64,000 nucleotides of DNA from assembly GCF_034190915.1 (NCBI RefSeq), contig NW_026947509.1:32310767-32374766 (forward strand). Direction: 5' to 3'. Source of the DNA: Cavia porcellus. Its lineage: Eukaryota > Chordata > Mammalia > Rodentia > Caviidae. How positions within the stretch are numbered: position 1 is the first letter of the stretch; the number at the start of each line of letters is the position of its first letter. The translations under genes and the position numbers were made by a program. The notes beneath the pieces were generated by a model that had not been told where the DNA came from, ran no database searches, and saw nothing but the letters and a program-made list of their open reading frames with translations. Of this stretch, positions 1 to 10,215 are shown in pieces.

Positions 1-39
1 CATGTAATGTATAACATACGCTCAGTGACAGGATCCGTG

Positions 40-265
40 CACAGAGCTGGAGCTCTGATGTGCAACAGGTAACTCCGGCTACTAATGGGCTGTCTGCTTA
101 AAGTTTAAGAAGAGAGTAGAGAGCAAACATTGTTCAACACACACGTAAAAGTGGTAAATATTCCAGGTGACAGGTGTGTTCATCGGGGTCCTTGCTTCAC
201 AATACACTGGTGTACTAAAGCACCATATTGTACACCTGAAGCATATACACATAATGAAAAATTTA
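40..265 (+). repeat. Old L1M 3'-UTR-like remnant
   Basis: The stretch around 205-250 ('ccatattgtacacctgaagc') resembles the 'cacgttgtacaccttaaata' segment of the 3' untranslated region of old mammalian L1M elements. The bases before it fit the same consensus loosely. It is heavily diverged, with no poly(A) and no visible target-site duplication. The assignment is from memory of the consensus and could be wrong. Confidence 0.35.
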
Positions 266-469
266 AGGTGACCAGTAATAAGAGACAATAAAAACTTCCA
301 GAGACACATTTTAAATAACCAAGTCAAGCTTTACAAATGAAAATTATCGTTAATGAAATGAGAAATTTGACAGATGGGCCACAGTTACATTAAAAATACA
401 GTTGAAGAGAAAACTAAAAGTCGACTTGAAACTCTCCAGTATTTAGTACAGAGAAACAAGAGGAAATAA

Positions 470-905
470 ACTATGGAGGGGAAATGAAAAACACAAAATG
501 GGGCGCTAAATGACATGAACTTGTTCTGGTAAGAATCAAGAACAGAGAAAACAGAAGAAAAATAGTGAAACAGACAATGGCTCAGAGCTTTCTAGAGCTG
601 ATGATAACATGAAAAGATAATATCCACTTACAGAAAAGATAATCCAAGCTGGATAAATAAAAAGAAATCCACACCATGTTAGGGTACCATGAAATTACAT
701 ATAATCGGTGAAAAGGAGAGGATTTTAAAAACACTACAGAAAATGAATATCTCACATACAAAGGAAATCTACATTTTCAGCAGACTCATTATTTGCTGCA
801 AAAGAAGAAAGTAAAGCGATCTCTGTAGAAACTCAGCTTACTACTGTCCACCCAGCAAAACGTTTCATAGTACTGGCAAATCAAAGTGAAATTTTATGAA
901 TAAAA
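470..905 (+). repeat. Decayed L1 ORF1-like remnant
   Basis: A purine-rich stretch recalling the RNA-binding half of mammalian L1 ORF1, for example 'ggataaataaaaagaaatcc' near 651, then degenerate matches to the segment coding for the ORF1 C-terminal domain. Every frame is closed by stops, so nothing is translated today. It lies upstream of ORF2-like pieces at 1935-2260 and 2580-2790 in the same orientation. The simplest reading is one ancient plus-strand L1 split by later SINE insertions. HAL1 ancestry is an alternative for this part. Confidence 0.42.
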
Positions 906-917
906 AACACTTGTATA

Positions 918-1013
918 GGGCTGGGGATTTAGCTCAGCAGCATACGCACCTGCCTGGCAAGTGCGAGGTCATGAGTTCGATCCCTGGTACCACAAAAAAA
1001 ATTAATTCCAATC
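918..1013 (+). mobile_element. ID-like tRNA-derived SINE with perfect TSD
   Basis: It begins 'ggctggggatttagctcag' with an RNA polymerase III A box, and carries a B box 'gttcgatccctgg' followed by an A-rich tail. It is bracketed by an exact 15-bp target-site duplication, 'aaaaacacttgtata', at 903-917 and 1014-1028. The intact duplication shows a fairly recent L1-mediated insertion. It interrupts the old L1 remnant. This is not a tRNA gene: the fold is degenerate and the element is a retroposed family member. Confidence 0.94.
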
Positions 1014-1163
1014 AAAAACACTTGTATAATTAAGGAACTTTAGTCCAAAGTGTGTTCCTCAGTGTGAGGAAATAATTCTGGAAAGCAAAGTCTGATAGTA
1101 GAGACACAAAGAGCACGATAATTTTCAGATAAGTGGATACACTTCTAAAACCTACGTAAAATA

Positions 1164-1336
1164 TACCAGTGTGGTGGTTCACGCCAGGAATTCCAGCACT
1201 CAGGAGGTTGAGGCAGGAGGATCCTCAGAAGTTTGAGGTCAGCGTGGGATGCATAATGAGATACCATCTCAAAAAATGAAACAAAACAAAATGAAACAAA
1301 AAACAAAACAAAAGAGACCAACAAAAACACTATATA
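1164..1336 (+). mobile_element. B1 (7SL-derived) SINE, diverged
   Basis: The left part reads 'gtgtggtggttcacgccagg', followed by 'aggaggttgaggcaggagga' and a 'gaggtcagcgtgggatgcat' segment, the usual B1/Alu order of modules. It ends in an A-rich tail of imperfect AAAC and AAAAC units to about 1336. Diverged by many substitutions, so older than the ID copies. Inserted in the decayed L1. Confidence 0.85.
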
Positions 1337-1765
1337 AAACAATATACTAAGGAAGATGATATTAATAAATTAAAGAATTAAGTTCTGGAAAACAGTGAAG
1401 TTGAATGAAGCTCAGGAGGTGTTAAAATATTGATTAATGGTAAATACAAAGGTTAGTAAGCATGAATTCCAAGTGTAACCACAAAAAAACCCCAAAACAC
1501 ATCAAAGACTATTGCTTTCAAACTAGCAGAGGAGAAAACTGAAACATAATAAGTATAGTAAAGAAAAAACTTATTAAAGAAGAAAAATGAAAAATTAATA
1601 GGCAAATCAAAATTCAAGGTGACAAGAGCTGGAAAAGTCTTAATATCATAATTACAATTCAACAAAAAGACCTAACTTTCCATCCAAAATGGAGAAAACA
1701 CTAGTTTTCATTAAAGAAAACATTCAACAATGGTTTGTTTAAATGAGACACATCTAAAAGATAAG

Positions 1766-1893
1766 AATAGCCAGGAGCAGTGGTGCACACCTGCAATACC
1801 GGCTGCTCAGCAGGCCAAGAGCGGAGGATCATAAGTTTAAGGCCAGCCTGGGCAACATAGTGAAACACTGCCTCAAAACTTAAAAAAAAAGAT
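1766..1893 (+). mobile_element. B1 (7SL-derived) SINE
   Basis: Modules in order: 'gccaggagcagtggtgcaca', 'caataccggctgctcagcag', 'ggaggatcataagtttaagg', 'ccagcctgggcaacatagtg', then a poly(A) tail near 1883-1891. Typical B1 monomer length. It lies between the ORF1-like and ORF2-like pieces of the old L1. Confidence 0.88.
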
Positions 1894-1934
1894 ACTGGAA
1901 GCTTTTTAGATACAATGAAGAATTAGAGAATATA

Positions 1935-2260
1935 TATAGTCAAAGATATAAGGCAAGTACTAAAGAAAGCTGAAGAAGCTATAACAATCAGACTCTAAAT
2001 TATTAATAGGGATAGAATAGTCATTACATACTGATGTTACAATTCCAAGTCTATAGGATCTTAACTTCAAAATACATAAAACAAAAATTGATACAACTAC
2101 AAGGAGAAGTTGACATATTGTTCACTAGGGTGGAAAATTTCAGCTCTTGTTAATTATTGATTTGTCAAGTAGACAGAAGATTAATACAGCTATTCAATGT
2201 ATGAACAAACAATCCCATGAATTTTTAAATTAGAAAATATATTTAAGAAAACTTTACCTT
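1935..2260 (+). repeat. Decayed L1 ORF2 (endonuclease region) remnant
   Basis: The segment near 2062-2120 ('cttcaaaatacataaaacaa', then 'ctacaaggagaagttgacat') and the piece near 2163-2185 ('gtcaagtagacagaag') match from memory the L1 ORF2 endonuclease region that encodes the 'GDFN..S..DR.S.Q' block. Multiple stops and indels. It continues the plus-strand L1 begun upstream. Confidence 0.45.
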
Positions 2261-2575
2261 TCCTGATAATTTGATTTGGGGAAAGAGCTAGGTGTCAGGT
2301 CCTGTGAACAAGGTGACTTAAGACACACCGTGATATTTCTATTAGAAATCCTTGGGTTTTGAATCAATTTAGAATATTGAGGAAAAGATCTCATGAAAAG
2401 GATCCTCCGAACAGCTTCAGAAAGCCGCTCAAATGATGAGGTAAACTGCTCAATGTGGGAGGGAAGAGGACCTTGAGGGAAGTTAATAGTATTATGTTTT
2501 TACTGTAATCCATTTTAAAATGTATTGTTTAGACACTCACTGTATTCACTGATCACACTTTGTAGGTCTGCCCGA
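2261..2575. other. Unassigned insert in old L1
   Basis: About 300 bp with no feature I recognise. It separates two ORF2-like pieces, so it may be an old insertion or simply L1 decayed beyond recognition. Confidence 0.3.
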
Positions 2576-2579
2576 AACT

Positions 2580-2790
2580 ATGTAATGGACTCCAGTTAAT
2601 AGACATTCACATGCCCAGCATTAAGCAATGAGAAAATCCGCATACCTTTCACACGTGGAGTATTTATAAAAACTGCACGTGTAGTAGAAAACCTCAAAAT
2701 TTAAAAAATAAAACCCACACCTCACAGATCGCATTCTTTAACAACAATGCTGTTTAGCTAGAAATTAATTTAAAACCTGTGAAAGTCCCC
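2580..2790 (+). repeat. Decayed L1 ORF2 remnant, second piece
   Basis: The tail 'tagctagaaattaatttaaa' (2756-2776), preceded by a run of 'aacctcaaaatttaaaa' type, resembles the ORF2 region downstream of the endonuclease active-site block. No open frame survives. Confidence 0.42.
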
Positions 2791-2794
2791 TGTG

Positions 2795-3647
2795 CTCTGT
2801 GGGGGATGCAGCCCACAGTGTTGGGCTGCACTGAGTTGAGTTCAGCTAAATGAGGAAGTGGAAGAGGAGAGGCAGAAGCATTTGTTTCTCCCCAGCTGGG
2901 GTTCTCATATGTCTCAGTTGCCTAATGCAGATGGTAAATTCACATGTAAAAAGTGAAGTCTTTTATGGAGTAGTGTTTCCTGGGTTTGTTTTGCCTCGCA
3001 AGTTTCCATCCGTGGAGCGGCCCACGGGGCCAGCGCTCTGCGGAACACACTTTGTAAAAGAGCTGCTGGGCGACACCAGGTGTGCACACACCTGCCCTCT
3101 GCTGCCATCCACCCCATTTCCCTCCACTTACCAGTGATAGCCTGGGTGTCACATCTTCCCTTGTGCACACCACTGAGTCCACGCTCCCCACCACATCAGC
3201 GAGGCGGTGCAGCCAGCAGCAGAGGAGAGGACGGGATGGATTCTGTGGGAGGAGGCGTGAGAAGACAGGAATATGAGTGCTCAACTGTTCCATGTTTCAA
3301 AAACACCTGAACCACTCTGTAATCTGTAGCAAAGCTGACTTCCGCTATAAAATTCTCTAGACCGTTCTCTTGTGGTGACAGCTCTGGCTGTCTTGGGGAT
3401 TCACCTTTATTCAAAAAAAAAAAAAAATCACTTTACTTCTTAGACAGTAAAAGACCTGACTTTCCAGGCAGGGGAGGCTGTGATAGGTGACAGATCCTCT
3501 GAGAATGGAAGTTTAATCCACTCCGCTTCCCGGAGCGGCGGCTCATGCTGAGCCTTTCTGAGTCCTGCACCACGCACCTTCCCTTTGGCACCACAGGAGT
3601 TCATTAGCTCTGCTCTGGCCAGAGTAAATCACAAAGATACAGCCTGT
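2795..3647. other. Unassigned sequence
   Basis: Moderately GC-rich and without a recognisable repeat. Overlapping frames of up to 117 codons exist on both strands (2850-3310) but show no domain, no conserved motif and no plausible splice context. Contains an A-run at 3413-3426. I see nothing else. Confidence 0.4.
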
Positions 3648-4115
3648 GAGCTTTTTGTCACTGTGACAAACACCTGACGTGCACGGCTTGAAGGAGCAAA
3701 GGTTTACTTTGGCTCCTGGCTCTGTCCATGTCTACCTGGCTCCCTGGAGAAATATGGTGCAAGAGCGAGGAAGAAGGGACAGTGGAACGACCCTGCTCAC
3801 CTCGTGGGAACAGGGAGGAAGAAAGCAAGGTAAGGAGTCCAAGAAAAACATGGGGAGCAGACATAGCCCCCCAGGTCACATCCCCGGGAGCAGACATAGC
3901 CCCCCCAGGTCACATCCCCAGGACCATTCTCTTCATTTAGGCTCTACCTCCTACTTCTGTCGCCCCCCAATTATCTCATAAAATCACAATCTTGTCATAA
4001 TTTTATTAATTACAGCCCTCAAGACCCACTCAGTTTCCGAAGGGCTAATCGTTGGGTAACCAAGCCTTTGTTTAGCCTGTGAATTTGGGGGACATTTCAC
4101 ATCCAAACCATGACA
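3648..4115 (-). mobile_element. MaLR-type solo LTR
   Basis: Read on the minus strand it starts 'tgtcatggtttggatgtg', the usual MaLR LTR opening. It ends with a segment equivalent to 'gccaaagtaaacctttgctc', carrying a variant polyadenylation region, then 'gtttgtcacagtgac'. It is essentially complete with no internal region, so it is a solo LTR. Positions 3853-3885 and 3886-3919 form a head-to-tail duplication of about 33 bp inside it. Family knowledge: MaLRs are non-autonomous ERVL relatives. The exact 3' edge is uncertain by several bases. Confidence 0.8.
3853..3919. repeat. 33/34-bp tandem duplication inside LTR
   Basis: Two adjacent units, both beginning 'gggagcagacatagcc' and ending 'ggtcacatcccc'. 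The second has one extra C in its C-run. Near-identity suggests recent duplication, well after the LTR inserted. Confidence 0.93.
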
Positions 4116-4255
4116 CAGAGCAAGCAGTGAAACTAATTTTGAGGCATTCTGAGGGACAGGGGTTTTTTCCCCGGATCTCTGATCCTAAGATATGAAATAA
4201 GCTAACACACACTGAATTTGCCTGAAAGTGTTTTCATTTATCTGAGAAAATATGT
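4116..4255. other. Short unassigned spacer
   Basis: Nothing recognised between the LTR and the next LTR-like remnant. Confidence 0.3.
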
Positions 4256-4750
4256 GTGTTAACCCAGGATGGTGAATTTAAACATGTGTCCAAATCCTCT
4301 CAAAACGCCTCGCTTCTGGACACGGAATTTAAATGCTCCTTCCTTGGGATGCGGGTGGGCTTGGTGACTGTCTTCTAGCATGGCCAGAGACTCGGACATC
4401 AGATCTGAGCTTAGCACACAGAGCGGCTGCTGTCTGGAATGTTCACACTTTTTTCTCGGCTCATCTCCTCTGGGGGAAGCCATCTGGAAGCTGACGGATG
4501 GAGAGGCCACAGTGGGAGAATCGGAATCCTCCTCCAATGGCTGTGTGAGTCACTTTGGAAGTAGAACCTCCAATTTTAATCCCGTCTTCAGAAGCAAGGG
4601 CCTAAGTGCAACCTCCTGGAAACCCCAGACCAGGACTACTGGTTGAGCGGGCCCTAAATCCCTGACTTTCCAAATCTGTGAGTTAATAAGAGCTTGTTGT
4701 TTACAGTGCTGAATTCTGGGTGGTTCATCACAAAGCAACAGGTGACTAAT
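4256..4750 (+). repeat. LTR-like remnant, family uncertain
   Basis: The 3' half ends 'ccaaatctgtgagttaataa' followed by 'gcttgttgtttacagtgctg' and 'gtgactaatgc'. This layout is typical of the end of mammalian MLT1/MER-type LTRs (splice-like 'ctgtgag', then AATAAA-like, then 'gactaat'). The 5' half has 'gcgggtgggcttggtgact', also LTR-like. Open frames here are incidental. Confidence 0.45.
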
Positions 4751-4954
4751 GCACTTCTGATCAAAACTCTTCTGGGCAGAAGGGAGCCACTAAAATCCCA
4801 GTGTCTGCTCCGCGTGGCTGGGGCTGTAATGAAGGGGACAGAAGGGTCCATGTGGCTAGGGAGAACAGGCCCTTGTTTTGGAAAATCTGGAAGGGAAAAT
4901 CCTTCCAGAGCTCTGTGCTTAAATACACTGTAATACATTGCAGCTACCGAGTAA

Positions 4955-5150
4955 GCAGGGTGGGGTACACACACTCCTGCGATTCCAGCACTGAGGCAGG
5001 AGGCTGAGGCAGGAGGACAGTGAGTCCAAGGCCAGACCGGCAATTTACCAACTTACTAAGACGCTATTTCACAAATAAAAATATAACTTAAAGGGTAGGA
5101 GGGAATGTCAGTGTGAAAGTCCTGAATTAAATCCCTAATATCACAAAAGG
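4955..5150 (+). mobile_element. B1 + ID composite SINE (B1-dID-like)
   Basis: A B1-like left arm (4955-5085: 'cagcactgaggcaggaggct', 'gagtccaaggccagaccggc') is followed directly by an ID-like right arm ending 'gaattaaatccctaatatca' and an A/GA-rich tail to about 5190. The ID half lacks a clear 5' A box. Family knowledge: dimeric B1+ID SINEs are known from several rodent lineages. Similar composites occur here at 20725-20950, 42935-43042 and 54855-55028. Confidence 0.74.
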
Positions 5151-5190
5151 AAAGAAAGATGGAAAAAAGGAAGAAAGGAAAAGAATGGGA

Positions 5191-6444
5191 AAATCTCTGT
5201 AAACTGTTAGGAATGTTTTCCAAGATGTATTGTTAAGAGAATGAGCAAAATACAAAAGAGATTTATAACACGCAATTTTTTGTCTCAGAAAGGAAACATA
5301 AAAACCACGCTCATACACACTGATTAGTACAAAAAGAAATACAGGAAGGTTAAACCAGGGACTGGTGAAATAGGTTACATACAAAGGGTGGTTTGAAACA
5401 GCATATAAAGAATGGGACATGGACCAGATCCCCAAAATAGGATATAATGATACACCTTTCTGTAAATTTCATGTATATTTCCAATGTTTTGAGTCACGCT
5501 TTTCCCCCTCACACATCAGAAATAAATAATAAAGTAAATAAAGTTGTACATAAACCAAAAATAAAATACAAACAGAAGTAAATGAGCTTAATGGTATTTC
5601 AAGTGAAAAGCGTAATCTCACTGAAGTGGGGTGAAACTTAAACCAAGATTTTTGGTCCTACATCTTCAGGCTAATGACAGAAACAACCACATGAATATAT
5701 GTTGTGCTCTGGCTAATATATTTGTTTTCACAGTAGTAAGGCTAGCAATTCTGAGACCACTATATTGTCTAGAACTGAGCACATTGTGAGTAGAGATAGC
5801 CATGTGTCTCACTATCAGAGAAGCAAACACATAAAGAGTTAGAGAATCAACCTTCTCATTAGGATTGGGGGTATCCTTTATGAACTCAGAGTTTTGGGTT
5901 AAAAACATGTAGATGTATGTGCACACATGTGCGCACACACACACACCTTCGACTCTCTATGCATGCATAAGCAATACATCCCGGTAACCATGAGCACAAC
6001 ATAAGCCTCGTCCTTGGTTCTAAGCTGCTGCTCTCTGCAAGAACCAGGGTTCTTTGAAAGCTAGTTGCTTCCAGGGCTGGAGTTGTGACAACACACACGA
6101 ACCTGAGAAGTCTCAATTGCTGGAAAGTGAGGAAGAACTTGAAGGATCCCTAGGTCACATCAGGAGACTCGGAGAACAGACATACAAAGCTCTCATTTGG
6201 CCCTCTGCATAAAATAATAGCAGTAATGGCTTATACCCCACAGAAATACAGTCAGAATGAGTCCATAATGATATAAATTATTAATGGGAGAGAAGGAAAA
6301 CCTTTCCCCTAGAATAGAATTTCAACTAATAAATACAAAAAGGATGGCATTACAAAAGCATGGCTTAACAATCAGTGGGGGAGCAATTTTTTCAGGCAAC
6401 AGCAGGTATCAGAGGATGCTGAAACTGGTGGTTGCAAGGTGTGA
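5191..6444. other. Unassigned sequence with short (AC)n
   Basis: Over 1.2 kb with no repeat family or gene I can name. A short alternating AC run lies at 5934-5945. Frames up to 102 codons lack any domain. Confidence 0.35.
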
Positions 6445-6535
6445 TGAGGAGCAGGTAGCTGTGGGATCTTGGGAGACCTTTCCCCAATGTCCTTATTAAC
6501 TCCAAGGTGAGACTGTAACTGAACCTGACAGGAAT
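6445..6535 (-). repeat. Possible MIR remnant
   Basis: 'gtagctgtgggatcttggga' near 6456, followed by a degenerate 'aatgtccttattaactccaaggtgag', parallels the reverse strand of the MIR core ('gctgtgtgaccttgggcaag', 'ctcagtttcctcatctg'). Weak. Confidence 0.35.
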
Positions 6536-6818
6536 CGGCTTAACAAAAGTAATCAATTGATTCACCTTTGGGAAAGGGAAAGGAGATTGGAGGAGAGGGG
6601 AAAAGAGTAGGGAAGATCATAAATAAAATCAACCAGAAAGGGGAATATACAGGAGTTATTTGTATTAGTTTTGCAGCTCTCCTTTTTGTATTTGCTCAAA
6701 GTTTAATATCTCAGTACTTCCCCATTGGGTGTTAAGTCTTTTGGGGAAATCCCTCTCTGCTCCTGGGCCAGCTTCCTCATCAGAACCGTGAGTGCTTCCA
6801 GCCGCATTTGTTCTAATC
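6536..6818. other. Unassigned sequence
   Basis: Purine-rich around 6565-6615 ('gggaaagggaaaggagattg'). Nothing else recognised. Confidence 0.3.
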
Positions 6819-6900
6819 CACTTCCTGTTCTTGCCTACCCACTTCCTGTTCTCCCTAACTACTTCCTGTTCTTGCCTAATGTACTTCCTATTCTCGCCAT
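6819..6900 (+). repeat. Four-unit ~21-bp tandem repeat with ETS-like cores
   Basis: Four units, each containing 'acttcctg' or 'acttccta', begin at 6820, 6841, 6861 and 6883, so the spacing is 21, 20 and 22 bp. The unit is roughly 'acttcctgttcttgcctaac'. The 'acttcctg' core is the classic ETS-family binding site (reverse of CAGGAAGT). Any regulatory role is inference. The array may simply be a small minisatellite. Confidence 0.8.
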
Positions 6901-7304
6901 AGTGCCACTCAGGAGCTCTTAACCTGGGGTAAATGTCTCATTGTAGCACAATGATGGTTGTTTTCCTTGCTTCTTCTGAAATTAAAAAAACCCCACAAGA
7001 TAGAGACTAGTCACTGCCCACGGGAGAGGAGGAATCTTGCCCTATGGAGCTGGCCGAGGTGTTGGCAGTGTTTATGATGTGACACAAAGTTCAGGCCAAA
7101 CTGCTGATAGTGGCTGTCTGTCTTTGTTGTTGGAGAAGAGAAAGAGTCTGGTGTGATGAGTGTGGGAAATCAATGAGCTCGGTATCAATGGGCTTCACCC
7201 ATGCTCTGGGCAAAGGGGTCCCAGGGCTGGACCTCAGCAGAACCGAATGTGGAAAAGGGCTGGGCAATCAGTGACTAAGTCTTAAACTGAGGCTGTCAAA
7301 GGCC
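6901..7304. other. Unassigned sequence
   Basis: Single-copy-looking sequence of average composition. No repeat, exon or RNA gene recognised. Confidence 0.35.
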
Positions 7305-7319
7305 AAGGCAAGAGTTCTT

Positions 7320-7826
7320 TTTTTTTTTTTTTTTTTTAATTTTATTTAAGGAGAAAAGAAAAAAAAAAAGCAGGGAAAGGGTACAAGTTATACAGATTTA
7401 CAGAAAAAAAATGAACAGTAGGAAATCACTAGTTAATGGATTACATATTGTCATCTTAGAAATAATTGTTCAAGTCACAAAATTAAAGCTTGTAAAGTGG
7501 ACATTCCATCAATGATACTGCAAACAGTTCTGTTCATTGATCCAATAAAACTCTGTGATATCATTTTCTATCTTATACACTTAAATATACATGCAGTTAT
7601 ATAGTTTAGAGCACTTTCTTTTCCTCTCTTTTGTACCATGACTTTACACATTTTGGGTTTCATTGCTCCCACGGTTATTACTTTTTTGGAAGAGAGTAAA
7701 ACCAAATGTGACATAACAGAACAGAATCGGTCAAGTCAAAAGGGTGGACATAATAGATAATGTAAAAACATAATACAGGTGATCAACAATGGTTACCATA
7801 ATGTCTCCCGCTATCTCTAATAGAAT
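7320..7826 (-). mobile_element. 5'-truncated ORF1-only LINE (HAL1-like), 3' end copy
   Basis: About 507 bp matching the 3' ends of the long copies at 27145 and 61884 (shared blocks include 'gggtacaagttatacag', 'aggaaatcactagttaat' and 'atacatgcagttatat'). Its poly(A) tail appears as the T-run 7318-7337. It is flanked by a perfect 15-bp target-site duplication, 'aaggcaagagttctt', at 7305-7319 and 7827-7841. Tail next to one duplication and a truncated 5' end at the other are signatures of target-primed reverse transcription. It contains no coding sequence. Confidence 0.93.
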
Positions 7827-7841
7827 AAGGCAAGAGTTCTT

Positions 7842-8398
7842 GATGTCCCTGGTCCATAAAGCACGGAAAGGTCACATTAGGACATTCGGATTAGAGTTTG
7901 AAAATGAAGGCTTGAGGATTTATCTGTCCTCTTAAGGTGGGGTTTAGTGAGACTTCAAGATTCTAGGGGAGGAGGCCTTTTGCTCACATTGGGCCAATAG
8001 TTTGAGATTTCATGAAAGAAAATAATCACCAAGTTAGATAACCATCTTAAGTATATTTAAGAAACAAGTGACATTTTAAGAAGTTATTGACCTAAGTTTT
8101 TTCCTCCAAATCCGTATTTCTTGGCAGTTAATTCTACAGCAGTCACATCATATGTATGTCTGAGTAGTTCACATGCAATTGATTTTCCATTCCTGGTATG
8201 TTCATTGTTCCAGTTCTATCAGGTTAATGTCCCAACAGTATCTTGCTGGGTAAAGTCACTGTTTTATATGGAGAGGTGTTTCAAGAATAGAGTGGGTATT
8301 ACTAGTGGGTTTCACTAACAACTGAAACACAATGACCAACAGCATGATATACCCCAAGGAAGGCCCGCTCAGCAGGTGTGCAGACCTGCTGCTAATGC
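7842..8398. other. Unassigned sequence
   Basis: No recognisable repeat or gene. Confidence 0.35.
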
Positions 8399-8399
8399 T

Positions 8400-8640
8400 A
8401 AGGCTGAGACTAACAAGGACTAGTATTTATTCAGCACTTCATGTCCAGATTTGTGCTTAGAACTCTGAGAGTCATCTCACAAAAATCCGTACAACACTAT
8501 GAACTTGTTACCACTAAGAGCTTCATTTTGTGATGGAAAAGAAGACATTAAATTATATTAACTTGCCCAAGGTCATAGAGTGAAGGCTGGAGCCCCTACT
8601 GATGAACAAACTCTGATTCCAAAAGTTTCTTCTGATTTCC
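8400..8640 (+). repeat. MIR SINE remnant
   Basis: Colinear with the MIR consensus: 'tagtatttattcagcacttc', 'gtgcttagaactctgagagt', 'catctcacaaaaatccgtac', the 'gtgatggaaaagaagaca' stretch, and the diagnostic 'taacttgcccaaggtcatag' at 8560-8579 followed by 'agtgaaggctggagcccc'. MIR is an ancient tRNA-derived SINE shared by mammals, so this marks old, shared sequence. Confidence 0.83.
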
Positions 8641-9496
8641 ACACCAGCAGGAGAACTAGAAGGCAAGTTGCATACACTGAGAGAATATATTTGATACACT
8701 GGATAACGCATCATAATTAAGACCTGAATATGGAGGCTGTAAAGAGATGGATTAACATTCATGCTGTGGAGAAGTCATCTTGGGAAGTTTCTGGAATGCA
8801 AATGAAAATCAAGCCCTGGAGAGTGGGGGAAACAGAAGGGTAAATGGAATTTCTGTAGCTGAGATCAGGATCAATGGGAAAAAGTAATAACACACAATCG
8901 GTGCTGTCATCTCAGATCTTTGAAACAGAGCACACCTCTTCTCCAATGATTAGGAGTGGTATAAGATAGAAATAACGATTTTGTTACTTGCAGGCTTGGG
9001 GAGTACCCAGCATGGAGGAGCAGTCACACACACAGAGATTAGGGCGCGCAGGTAGGGGGAGAAAGACAGACCCATGGGCCTGGGTCTTCATTGGATCTAT
9101 GTCTTTGTTGGGCGCAAGGTGTTACCTAAACAGATTCCTCACAAGGAGTTCTGATTGGTCAGTTGAAGCCTGCACACCTAAGCTCCAGAAGGTAACATGG
9201 TGGCCTTGAGGTGGTCACCGTGACACATTTGCACAGAAGATGCTGGGGTGTAAGGGTCACAATGGTCACAGAGAAGGGGTCACAGGGATCAGAGGCCTTA
9301 GCCGATACCTTGATGAACCACCCTCAGAAGCTAGGAGGAAGTGCAGAGCTGGACACCAAGTTGTGTGACCAAGTGCTGTTCCTGCTATGAGAAAGTCTAA
9401 CCTGAACAAGAAGAGAGTAATTCCCAAATTCTACTAAGTCACTTTGTACCTCTTTCTAGCCCGTCCCTACTCCCAGTGTCACCCAGGATTCTCGTA
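8641..9496. other. Unassigned sequence
   Basis: No family recognised. Includes 'gaggtggtcaccgtgacaca' near 9210, without clear meaning. Confidence 0.35.
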
Positions 9497-9508
9497 TCTC
9501 TCACCATA

Positions 9509-9599
9509 CATTATAATGTAATTTTTTCTTGTACTGAGAATCAAACATAACCTTATGCTTGCCAGGCAGGTGCTGTGCCGCTGAGCTGGATACCTGGTC
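9509..9599 (-). mobile_element. ID-like SINE with TSD
   Basis: On the minus strand it reads ID-like from 'ccaggtatccagctcagcgg' through 'caggtt'-type B-box remains to a T-rich tail on the plus strand ('attttttcttgtac'). An 11-bp duplication 'ctctcaccata' occurs at 9498-9508 and 9600-9610. It lies at the edge of an older L1M 3' end. Confidence 0.87.
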
Positions 9600-9610
9600 C
9601 TCTCACCATA

Positions 9611-10215
9611 TTTTATTTATGCTTGTACTTGCATACAAATTGCATATAAATCACTATATAGTATGCACCTGTCTGGATTTTTAAACTTACAATATATATT
9701 CATGTTCATGAGTAATTTATTTCTTTTATTGCTGTGGTGTATTATATTGTATAAATAGATACCACTCCATCTTTTCTCTGGATAATGAACATTTGGAATT
9801 TTTCCCAGGTTTTGACTATACCAAAATTGTCATGAACACTTATATAAATTTTCTTATAGAAATATATTTCTATTATTCTTGAATAAATGCCTAGGGGAGG
9901 ATTTGCTGAGACATAGGATAAGTTTACATTCAACTTCATAAAACACTGCCAGTTGTAGAAAGTGGTTACATCTTCAGTACTCTCAAGCACAGCAAGTTAG
10001 AGTTCCAGTGGCTGCACACATCTGATCAACATGTGATGCTGTCTGTACTTTTCACCAACTTTTGGGTGTGAAGTGGTATCTCACTATGGCTTAAATTTCA
10101 TGTTCTCAAAGTCTCATGATATCATGCATCTTTTCATGTATCATTATCTTCTTATATAGAATGTGTGTTCAAATTATTTGTCCCTTCTTAAGCCTTTGAT
10201 CATAAGCTTAGTGAG
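9611..10215 (-). repeat. L1M 3' end (ORF2 end / 3' UTR)
   Basis: Plus-strand text matches the reverse of an old L1 3' region: 'tgttcatgagtaatttattt', 'ggatttgctgagacatagga', 'aaaacactgccagttgtaga', 'agttccagtggctgcacaca', then 'gtgtgaagtggtatctcact'. This order is that of L1MB/MC-type elements read in reverse. All frames are broken. Confidence 0.76.

Noticed and set aside
470..2790. A fourth HAL1-like copy at the window start
   Set aside because: The pieces after the ORF1-like part resemble L1 ORF2, so an ordinary old L1 explains it better than an ORF1-only element.
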